Shown: piece by piece, positions 1-6,547 of the stretch | Layout of the letters: the number at the start of each line of letters is the position of its first letter | Position numbering within the stretch: position 1 is the first letter of the stretch | Source: Rickettsia typhi | Lineage (GTDB): Bacteria; Pseudomonadota; Alphaproteobacteria; Rickettsiales; UBA1997 | Reading direction: 5' to 3' | Assembly: GCA_945903615.1 (NCBI GenBank) | Contig: CAMDOL010000009.1 | Location: forward strand, 1-19,534 | DNA: 19,534 bases | Translations under genes and position numbers: made by a program | The notes under the pieces: generated by a model | The model's input: only the letters and a program-made list of their open reading frames with translations | Database searches by the model: none | What the model was told of the DNA's origin: nothing

Positions 1-153
1 TTTTGCCCTAGATTTTGCCCTAGATTTTGGCATATTTTTAGTGATTTTTTCTTAAATTTTTTTGGAATATCGGGAATATTTTAAAAAAATTCAAGAAAAA
101 AAGAGCAAAAATAGGGCGAAATATAAGATAAAATTAATTAGCTAACAGTTTCT
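1..153. repeat. Foldback repeat element, copy A (left end cut by window)
   Basis: A non-coding element downstream of the RND pump gene. The left arm holds 12-bp units of attttgccctag (a partial one at 1-11, a full one at 12-23), then attttggcat at 24-33 and a T-rich tract to about 60. The right arm, about 90-153, is an imperfect inverted copy: its reverse complement reads gaaactgttagctaattaat, then a degenerate gccctattttt tract. The spacer at 61-89 holds two ggaatat words. Positions 24-56 are identical to 19491-19523 in copy C, and 130-153 matches copies B and C in inverted orientation with one or two differences. On the - strand the foldback could act as a transcript end for the RND gene. 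No protein-coding sequence is seen in 1-167. Confidence 0.8.
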
Positions 154-167
154 ATGTGATTGCTTGA

Positions 168-3100
168 TCATTCTTTAAAAATAATTTTTCCTAATTTAGT
201 TTTTGCCCAAATTCTAAAATCGTCAATATAGCTAAACACTGCCGGAATAACCACTAAAGTTAAAATTGTTGAGGTGATCAAACCGCCAATAATTGCCACG
301 CCCATTCCGGTTCTTGGCTTCGAAACTTCACTCAGACCAATTGCAACTGGCAATGTGCCTGCGATGAGCGCAAAGGAGGTCATCAGAATTGGGCGGAGCC
401 TAATTTTGCCAGCAGCGATTAAAGCATCTTTTTTTGAATAACCCTTCTCGATTAAATGGTTAGTAAAATCGATGAGCAAAATTGAGTTCTTCCCTGCAAC
501 TGCGATGAGCATAAAAATTCCCAAGATGGTAAAAATATTTATCGATTCATTCATTATAAACAAACTAAAAAACACTCCACAAAGTGCGAAGGGCAAAGCG
601 AGAAGAATTGTGAATGGCGTCACAAAAGATTCGTAAAGACTGGTTAAAATTAGATAGATAAACAAGATTGATATGAATAATGCAAAGCCCATTGAATTAA
701 GCATATCTTGCATATTTTCTGAATCTCCCGAAAAGCTATAACGAATTTCTGATGGAAGTTTTAAATTATTCACCCCCATCGTCGCGCTATCGCAACGACT
801 CGCTCCCCCTGAATAGGAGGAACATTCATTCTTGCCGGCAAATATTTTTTCAACATCAGCGATCACATTTCCAAGTCCAGCCTTTGGGGACAAGCCAGCA
901 GTGATTTGAATATAACGCCCCCGATCTTGGCGATCAATTCGCGCCGCTTCTTTGCTCTCTTGTAAAATAGCAATATCAGAAAGTTTGATTAATTTATTAT
1001 TCACATTGGCGATATAAAAATTATTAAAGTTCAATTTTAAATCGCGTTGCTCGGGTTTTAATCTAGTTCTAATATTATATTCGTAACCATTTTGGCGCAA
1101 TTTGCCAACCACATATCCTTCAATATAGCCACGCAATTCATCGCCCATCATTTTATCGTTAATGCCATATAGCTTTGCAGCATTTGGCTTTAAGACGATC
1201 TTTAATTCAGTGCGCGTTGCTTTGTTGTTTGAGTCAACATCTTTTAAATCAGGATTTTGTTTTAATTTTTCTATTAATTTCACTGCATAATCTTCCAACA
1301 ATTTTGTATTATTGGAAACTAAACCAATATTAAATGGTTGACTTCGCGAAGCACCTCCAGAAGGATCATAATCTTTTACAATTGGATTTGCTGCAGCGAA
1401 ATCTTTTAGCTGGTTGCGCAATTTTTGTTTAAAATTAGAGGTGGTTATTTTGCGATTTTTGTCCATCTTCACATAAATATCGCCTTTGTTGGATTGACTA
1501 CTGGAGCTACCAACTGTTGCTGCGGTAAGCACGACTTCTTTATTGCTTTTGATAATCACATCAACCGCTTGAATAGTTTGATTGGTGCTTTCCAAATTAG
1601 AATCTGGCCCCAATTCCAAACTAACGGTGATTTCACCATTGTCACTCTCATTGATAAAAGTTTTAGGAACATATTTTCCAGTAAAAATACTCAGGCCACA
1701 AACTACTATCGTGGTAATAATAATTTTTTTAGGATTGCCAATTGAATAGATCAAAACTTTTTCATATTGATTTTCCAACCAGATTTGAAAACGATCAAAT
1801 TGCGCAAGAAAATTATGCACACCCATCTTTTGCTGACGCAAACTCCTTTTATCTAAAAACAAATGTTCACTGTTTTCCTCATTCTTCAAGCCCAGCAAAT
1901 AAGGAGAAGATAAATCCTTGCTCTGAACCGCATGTTTTTTTGCTCGACTCCCTAAATAAGCACACAAAACTGGAATAATTGTTATCGCCACAAACAAACT
2001 CACCAACATTGAAAAAGCGATCGTCAAGCCAAACTCTTTTAAATATTGCCCAACAATTCCTTTCATAAAACTAATGGGCGTGAACACTGAAACTACCACC
2101 AAAGTTATCGCCACCACTGCCATCAGAATTTCTAAAGTTCCTTCAATTGCCGCCTCTTTAATATTATATTTTTCTCCTTGTCCACTCTCAATTTTGCGAT
2201 AAATATTTTCGACAACCACAATTGCATCATCAACCAACAAACCAACTGCCAAACTCATTGCCAACAATGAAATTATATTGATAGAAAAGTTAGCAAGATT
2301 CATCAAAATAAAAGAACTAATCAGCGCGATAGGCAGAGAAATGGCGGTAATTAAGGTTGCCCTGCCATTGGCTAAAAAGAAAAACACCACAACAACAGTT
2401 AGAATTACAGCCAGAATCATTGTCTCATAGACATCAAAAACATTCATTTTGATATAGTGACTTGCGTCCTTCACCAGCTTAATTTCTGGCTTGCTTTCCA
2501 TTTTAGAAAAATCATCTTCCATTTTTTTTATCTGCTTTTTAACATCTTCGGCAACGGCGATAATATTAGAATCAGATTGGCGATAAACATTTAAAAACAA
2601 AGCTTTTTTGCCATCAATAAAAGCCCGCGAAGTCTCGTCTTCTAAAGCATCAGAAACCTCACCCAAATCCCCAACTTTGGTAGGAAGCTCATTAGAATAA
2701 AAATTAACCAAAGTATTTTTGATTTTTTCTAAATCATTAAATTCACTATCGCTGCTAAAAATAATTTCTTTTCCAAAAGCATCATTTTTTCCAATTGGCA
2801 CATTAGCTCCTGATGCCAGAATTTCTTTTTGCACTTGACCATATGAAATATTGCGATCCTTTAAAATTTTTTGATCAAGCAAAACCTGAATTTCTCTTTT
2901 TCTGCTTCCCAAAATATCTACTAATCCAACATTACTAACCTGCTCTAGCCTTGGACGAACATAATTATCTGCCAAATCAAATAATTCGCCCTCATTTAAA
3001 TTAGCATTAATGGCAATTGTCATTATTGGCTGATCCGAAGGATCAATTTTTCTGATGATTGGCTCTTTAATATCGTCAGGCAATTTGTGCTTAGCTTGAT

Positions 3101-3437
3101 TAATTTTATCACGCACTTGCTGCTCAGCATATTTCATATCAGTGTCTTGATAAAAAGTGATGATCACTTGGCTGGTATCCTGCAGGCTTCTCGAGGTTAG
3201 TTTTTTTATGCCCGCAATTGTGCTGATTTCTTCTTCCAGAGGTTTGGAGACTGCGGTTTCAATCTGTCTTGGACCCGCGCCAGAATAGGTGGTGGAAATA
3301 AAAATGGTGGGAATGTCAACATTGGGAAATAAATCAACGCTCATTTTTTTGAACGAAATTATTCCCATAGTTACAATGATAACAATAATGCTGGTGATAA
3401 AAGCGGGACGCTGAATAGAAAAACTAGGAAGATTCAT
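168..3437 (-). CDS. RND multidrug efflux pump, AcrB/HAE-1 type inner-membrane subunit
   Basis: A 1089-residue inner-membrane proton antiporter of the hydrophobe/amphiphile efflux family, which takes up drugs and lipophilic compounds from the periplasm and passes them to a TolC-type channel. The N-terminus (IQRPAFITSIIVIIVTMGII) is the usual first membrane helix, followed by a periplasmic porter domain, TM2-6 at about 335-500, a second porter domain and a last helix cluster from about 905. The proton-relay motif LVDDAIVVVENIYR puts the acidic pair at D403/D404, and the partner lysine is in GKNSILLIDF at K983, so the pump looks functional. Two extra segments are unlike AcrB: a long cytoplasmic loop at about 503-543 and an insert at about 871-892 just ahead of the C-terminal helices; both match a palindromic DNA element. 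The gene follows tolC by 141 nt, with repeat copy B between them. The start is ATG. No adaptor (AcrA-like) gene is in the window. Confidence 0.93.
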   Translation of the reverse strand: MNLPSFSIQRPAFITSIIVIIVTMGIISFKKMSVDLFPNVDIPTIFISTTYSGAGPRQIETAVSKPLEEEISTIAGIKKLTSRSLQDTSQVIITFYQDTDMKYAEQQVRDKINQAKHKLPDDIKEPIIRKIDPSDQPIMTIAINANLNEGELFDLADNYVRPRLEQVSNVGLVDILGSRKREIQVLLDQKILKDRNISYGQVQKEILASGANVPIGKNDAFGKEIIFSSDSEFNDLEKIKNTLVNFYSNELPTKVGDLGEVSDALEDETSRAFIDGKKALFLNVYRQSDSNIIAVAEDVKKQIKKMEDDFSKMESKPEIKLVKDASHYIKMNVFDVYETMILAVILTVVVVFFFLANGRATLITAISLPIALISSFILMNLANFSINIISLLAMSLAVGLLVDDAIVVVENIYRKIESGQGEKYNIKEAAIEGTLEILMAVVAITLVVVSVFTPISFMKGIVGQYLKEFGLTIAFSMLVSLFVAITIIPVLCAYLGSRAKKHAVQSKDLSSPYLLGLKNEENSEHLFLDKRSLRQQKMGVHNFLAQFDRFQIWLENQYEKVLIYSIGNPKKIIITTIVVCGLSIFTGKYVPKTFINESDNGEITVSLELGPDSNLESTNQTIQAVDVIIKSNKEVVLTAATVGSSSSQSNKGDIYVKMDKNRKITTSNFKQKLRNQLKDFAAANPIVKDYDPSGGASRSQPFNIGLVSNNTKLLEDYAVKLIEKLKQNPDLKDVDSNNKATRTELKIVLKPNAAKLYGINDKMMGDELRGYIEGYVVGKLRQNGYEYNIRTRLKPEQRDLKLNFNNFYIANVNNKLIKLSDIAILQESKEAARIDRQDRGRYIQITAGLSPKAGLGNVIADVEKIFAGKNECSSYSGGASRCDSATMGVNNLKLPSEIRYSFSGDSENMQDMLNSMGFALFISILFIYLILTSLYESFVTPFTILLALPFALCGVFFSLFIMNESINIFTILGIFMLIAVAGKNSILLIDFTNHLIEKGYSKKDALIAAGKIRLRPILMTSFALIAGTLPVAIGLSEVSKPRTGMGVAIIGGLITSTILTLVVIPAVFSYIDDFRIWAKTKLGKIIFKE
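764..828. repeat. In-gene palindromic element, site 1 (RND gene, second porter domain)
   Basis: On the + strand the left arm is aattattcacccccatcg (764-781) and the right arm is actcgctccccctgaatagg (798-817) followed by aggaacat. The left arm differs from the murD copy at one base in 18; the right arm, to 825, at three in 28. Between them is a hairpin, cgtcgcg/cgcaacg with loop ctat (780-797, one mismatch), and a second weaker hairpin, ccccct/aggagg at 805-820. In the host protein the element gives about 22 residues (CSSYSGGASRCDSATMGVNN) between the porter-domain sheet and LPSEIRYSFSG. The reading frame stays open. Confidence 0.8.
1811..1860. repeat. In-gene palindromic element, site 2, degenerate (RND gene, cytoplasmic loop)
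   Basis: The + strand left arm aattatgcacacccatc (1811-1827) matches the site 1 arm with two differences in 17. It is followed by a perfect small hairpin, tttgc/gcaaa with loop tgac (1829-1842), and then gcaaactcc, which parallels ggcaaactcg in the murD copy. The right arm beyond is poorly kept. In the protein this gives KMGVHN, matching TMGVNN at site 1 and LGVNK in AroC. The remaining extra loop (to about 1930, encoding KDLSSPYL and following residues) also has a tail, aaataaggagaaga, that resembles the element's right end, so the full element may span about 1811-1912. Confidence 0.5.
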
Positions 3438-3478
3438 TTTAAAATAGTTATAATTCGTAAGTCATTAGTGTTCATTGC

Positions 3479-3531
3479 AGACACTATTAGCTAATTAATT
3501 TTGCCCTAGATTTTGCCCTAGATTTTGGCAT
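3479..3531. repeat. Foldback repeat element, copy B (left arm only)
   Basis: It begins agacactattagctaatt (3479-3497), has two 12-bp units attttgccctag (3498-3509, 3510-3521) and then attttggcat (3522-3531), after which it diverges. No matching right arm follows, so this is a half element. It lies between the tolC stop and the RND start and so is transcribed in the leader of the RND gene if the two are read together. Its tip is in inverted orientation to the tip of copy A at 130-153, bracketing the RND gene. Confidence 0.8.
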
Positions 3532-3534
3532 TGG

Positions 3535-3566
3535 TATAAGCTGATCCAAACTTGGTTTGGCTTATG
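3535..3566. other. Bulged hairpin after tolC
   Basis: Positions 3535-3566 fold as ataag plus ccaaac paired with gtttgg plus cttat, with loop ttg and a bulge of about five bases (ctgat). It lies 12 nt beyond the tolC stop on the - strand. No T-run follows on the - strand (the next bases are accaatgcc), so it is a poor intrinsic terminator; an RNA-stabilising or attenuating stem in the tolC-RND leader is possible. The remaining gap, 3438-3478, shows nothing else convincing. Confidence 0.45.
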
Positions 3567-3578
3567 ACTAAAGGATTG

Positions 3579-4994
3579 TTAAAGTTCATAATGTTTTCTC
3601 TGGGCTATCAAGCTCAAAAGCTGGTAAGCATTATTGACAGTGTTAATTAGAGCTTGGTTATAATCTTGTTCAAAAAGCAGAACTTGATAGGTTGAGGTTC
3701 TGCCTTGTCTTAAAAGACTGCGCTCATTTTCTACTTTAGATTTTTGTAAACTCTCTATTTTTCGACTAAGGCGTAAATTTTCTTGATAGTAGCACAGATT
3801 TTGCAAAAGATTTTGCCAATCATTTTCTTGATTAAAAACTTTTTGACGATAACTCATTCTTGCTGCGGTAGCATTGGCTTTATCGGCTTTTCTAATATCA
3901 GACTGCAAGCCAATCGCAATTGGCATTGAAAACTTTATACCAACAAAAGCAGTATCTCCCGCTTGAGTTAAAGAATTTCCAATTGCCTGAGATCCTGTTA
4001 TTTCTAGACCATTAAAACCGTACGATCCATATAAATCAAATTGCGGCTTATTATCTTCCTCATCAATTTTTGCTTGAGCAATTACAGCCTTAGAATTAGC
4101 AGCTGCTGCCTTAACATCATATCTAGAATCAACCATAATTTTGTTGATTGGAAATTTTTCTAAACTATCAAAATTTATTTCATCCAACTTTTCATTAACC
4201 ACATCAGAATTAATGTAGCGATTTTGATTAAAATTTCGCGCAGCAATTTTAGCGGTATTTTCAGCTTGTTTTAGTTGAAGTTTCTTGCTCTCCACATCAG
4301 CTTTTGCCTGCAAAACATCAGCCTTTTCACCTAAATTCATTTTGGCTTTTTTGCTGGCATTTTGTAATATTTTTTCGGCTTGATTTAAAGCATTTTTAGA
4401 AATGGCAATAACTTTTTTAGTTGCAACCAATTGCCAATAAGATTTTTCAGAATCAATTTCAAAATTAATTGCAGCAAACCCAGAATTAAATTTATTTACC
4501 TGATTTGAATAATAAGACGAATCTTGATTAGCCCTGATGGCAGAGCCAAACCGATCTTTCCACAGCGGCATTGTCAGGGATAAAACTGGATTGGTTTGAT
4601 AATATAAAGGAACAGCTAAAGCAGAATTCAGACCCTGATACTCATTACGATTAATGTTATAATAAAATTTACTATACAAACCAAAGGAGAAATTTTGCTC
4701 AACACCAGCTGAATAATGTTGAGTATCAACTTGCTGATAGCGCACAAAAGCAATAGCCTGATTTTGTTTTTCAAAACCAGTTTGAGCGTTAGCAAAAATG
4801 GTCGGAGTGGTTAGAAGCGTAGCTTTTTTACTTAATAAATTCGATGACTCATAATTTATTTTTGAAGAATTATATCCAAGGTTGTCATTTTTAACTTGCG
4901 AGAGATATTCTTGTAAAGATAGAGCCAAAGCTCCTGTGGAAAAAAAAATGGAAGAAGAAATTGTGGCAATAAAAAATAATTTTAATGATCTCAT
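3579..4994 (-). CDS. TolC-family outer-membrane efflux channel
   Basis: A 471-residue protein with the layout of outer-membrane factor channels, which form the trimeric exit duct for RND pumps and type I secretion. Residues 1-25 are a signal peptide (basic MRSLK, a hydrophobic run, then STGALA as likely cleavage region). The mature protein has two long alpha-helical, Ala/Lys/Gln-rich stretches (about 165-260 and 365-471) in which heptad-like spacing fits the periplasmic coiled coil, separated by segments rich in aromatic and polar residues that fit the membrane strands (for example GLYSKFYYNINRNEYQG and QFDLYGSYGFNG). The length is close to TolC (about 470 mature residues). The start is ATG, one base after the aroC stop, so it is almost certainly translated from the same mRNA as aroC. 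The RND gene comes next, so the likely partner is that pump. Confidence 0.82.
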   Translation of the reverse strand: MRSLKLFFIATISSSIFFSTGALALSLQEYLSQVKNDNLGYNSSKINYESSNLLSKKATLLTTPTIFANAQTGFEKQNQAIAFVRYQQVDTQHYSAGVEQNFSFGLYSKFYYNINRNEYQGLNSALAVPLYYQTNPVLSLTMPLWKDRFGSAIRANQDSSYYSNQVNKFNSGFAAINFEIDSEKSYWQLVATKKVIAISKNALNQAEKILQNASKKAKMNLGEKADVLQAKADVESKKLQLKQAENTAKIAARNFNQNRYINSDVVNEKLDEINFDSLEKFPINKIMVDSRYDVKAAAANSKAVIAQAKIDEEDNKPQFDLYGSYGFNGLEITGSQAIGNSLTQAGDTAFVGIKFSMPIAIGLQSDIRKADKANATAARMSYRQKVFNQENDWQNLLQNLCYYQENLRLSRKIESLQKSKVENERSLLRQGRTSTYQVLLFEQDYNQALINTVNNAYQLLSLIAQRKHYEL

Positions 4995-4995
4995 T

Positions 4996-6135
4996 TTATT
5001 TTTTATAAGCTCTATTGATCAATAAAAAATCCAACAAAACACAAGCAAGCATCGCCTCTCCAACCGGAACTGCGCGGATTCCAACACAAGGATCATGACG
5101 ACCTTTGGTGATAATGTTGGTATTATTGCCAGCAATATCAATAGTTCGTCTTGGTTTTAAAATTGAGCTAGTTGGCTTAACGGTAAATCTAGCAACGATA
5201 TCTTGCCCACTAGAAATGCCACCCAAAATTCCGCCAGCATTGTTGGAAGAAAATTTTATTTTATTCACCCCCAAAGCTCTGTTCTCGCTATCGCCCAAAC
5301 AACCGCTTTTTTCTTCTAAATATGAGGAAAGATCATTTTCCATCCACATTTCATCGGCATTTTCCTCTCCGCTCAAATATGCCGCGTCCACTCCGTTACC
5401 AATTTCAACTGCTTTAACAGCATTAATACTCATCAATGCCGAAGCAATTGCCGCGTCTAATTTATTGTAAATTGGCTCACCAAAGCCAACCGGAACTCCA
5501 GTTGCGATCAGCTCAATTAAGGCTCCAACTGAACTACCATTTTTTCTAATTTCTAATAAATAATTTTCCCAATCTTTTACAACCGATAAATCTGGACAGA
5601 AAAAATCATTGTTCTCAATTTGACTATAATCAATATTTTGAGGATTAATTTTTTTATCACCAAGCTGTTTTAAATAACCAACAATTTTGATATTCTCTTT
5701 TTCTAAAACTTTTTGCGCTACCGCACCAGCAGCAACACGCATCGCTGTTTCACGCGCAGAAGATCTGCCGCCTCCTCGATAATCACGAATACCATATTTT
5801 TGAAAGTAGGTGTAATCGGCGTGAGATGGGCGAAATTTATCTTTTATGTCGCCATAATCGCCACTTCTTTGATCTTGGTTATAAATTATGAGCGAAATTG
5901 GCGTGCCCGTAGTTTTGCCTTCAAAAACACCAGAGAGAATTTTGACTTTATCTTCCTCCTGTCTTTGAGTGGTAAATTTCGATTGTCCGGGGCGCCTTCT
6001 TTCTAAAGATTTTTGAATATCATCTTCACATAAATCAACCATAGATGGACAACCATCAATCACGCAGCCAATTGCTTCTCCGTGACTTTCTCCCCAAGTT
6101 GTAAAAGAAAAAAGTTTGCCAAATTTATTACTCAT
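4996..6135 (-). CDS. aroC: Chorismate synthase
   Basis: Catalyses the last step of the shikimate pathway, EPSP to chorismate, using reduced FMN. Family signatures are clear: N-terminal [19 protein letters not shown], then [34 protein letters not shown], the signature [20 protein letters not shown], and C-terminal [17 protein letters not shown] and [13 protein letters not shown]. At 379 residues it is longer than E. coli AroC (361). The surplus is at about 268-293, where [20 protein letters not shown] and LGVNKIKF sit between MWMEND and SSNNAGG; homologues run almost directly from one to the other. This insert coincides with the palindromic element. The ATG overlaps the stop of the upstream LptC-like gene by one base (TAATG), implying coupled translation. 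An intact aroC means the cell makes its own aromatic precursors or at least folate and quinone precursors. Confidence 0.97.
   Translation of the reverse strand: MSNKFGKLFSFTTWGESHGEAIGCVIDGCPSMVDLCEDDIQKSLERRRPGQSKFTTQRQEEDKVKILSGVFEGKTTGTPISLIIYNQDQRSGDYGDIKDKFRPSHADYTYFQKYGIRDYRGGGRSSARETAMRVAAGAVAQKVLEKENIKIVGYLKQLGDKKINPQNIDYSQIENNDFFCPDLSVVKDWENYLLEIRKNGSSVGALIELIATGVPVGFGEPIYNKLDAAIASALMSINAVKAVEIGNGVDAAYLSGEENADEMWMENDLSSYLEEKSGCLGDSENRALGVNKIKFSSNNAGGILGGISSGQDIVARFTVKPTSSILKPRRTIDIAGNNTNIITKGRHDPCVGIRAVPVGEAMLACVLLDFLLINRAYKK
5257..5335. repeat. In-gene palindromic element, site 3 (aroC)
   Basis: On the + strand ttattcaccccca (5261-5273) is identical to the RND site 1 arm. It is followed by cgctatcgc (5286-5294), also present at site 1 (785-793), then an aac/cgct tract and a tail (ctaaatatgaggaaagatca, 5316-5335) parallel to ctgaataggaggaacattca. 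The middle is longer and does not show an obvious stem. The peptide encoded on the - strand ([21 protein letters not shown]) shares SSY, the position of a Cys, and (L/M)GVN(K/N) with the RND site 1 peptide. It accounts for the length excess of AroC over its family. Confidence 0.65.
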
Positions 6136-6545
6136 TATTTTGTTTCTCTAATAATTAAAACTGGATTATTACTAAAATGTAGGTCATTACCGCTATCCGT
6201 GATTAAAAGTCTGCCAGCGGTTATACTACCTTTGCTGCCTGACGCTTTCACATCACATAACTCAATATCATCTTTATTTTTATGTACCGCTTTTTTTGCT
6301 TCAATAGCAACAAACTCACCATCTCTATGTTCAAATTTAATTTTAGGATTGAGCATAACCTTTTCCACATTATCAATTTGATTTTTTTTGGAGATGAATT
6401 TTATAGCGTTACTGGTAGCATCAAGACCATAAAATAGAAAAGATAATATACCACAAATCAAGGTTGCAATACAAAGTAACACCAAAATTCTTTTGAATTT
6501 TATACGTTTTTTAATGTTATCAATAATTTGTGAACCATGATCCAT
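6135..6545 (-). CDS. Short LptC-like single-span membrane protein
   Basis: A 136-residue protein with a basic N-terminus (KKRIKFKR), one membrane helix at about 19-41 ([20 protein letters not shown]) and a periplasmic remainder. The remainder resembles the start of the LptC fold: [26 protein letters not shown] (compare the N-P-x-F / G-x-x-Y-x-V-x-A-x-x-A pattern of LptC), then short beta-strand-like pieces ending [10 protein letters not shown]. LptC links the inner-membrane LptBFG transporter to the LptA bridge in LPS export. The protein is shorter than the usual 170-210 residues, and lptA, which often follows lptC, is absent here. It starts 2 nt after fadE ends and overlaps aroC by one base. 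The family call is tentative; any small anchored envelope protein would fit the topology. Confidence 0.45.
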   Translation of the reverse strand: MDHGSQIIDNIKKRIKFKRILVLLCIATLICGILSFLFYGLDATSNAIKFISKKNQIDNVEKVMLNPKIKFEHRDGEFVAIEAKKAVHKNKDDIELCDVKASGSKGSITAGRLLITDSGNDLHFSNNPVLIIRETK

Positions 6546-6547
6546 AG

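Noticed and set aside
1425..1978. Two + strand open frames antisense to the RND gene
   Set aside because: No family motifs; they mirror the reverse strand of a well-supported gene.
3535..3566. Intrinsic terminator after tolC
   Set aside because: The stem is bulged and has no T-run after it on the - strand; kept only as an unexplained hairpin.
5713..6006. + strand open frame antisense to aroC
   Set aside because: It lies entirely within a strongly conserved gene on the other strand, has no recognisable domain, and is of a length expected by chance.
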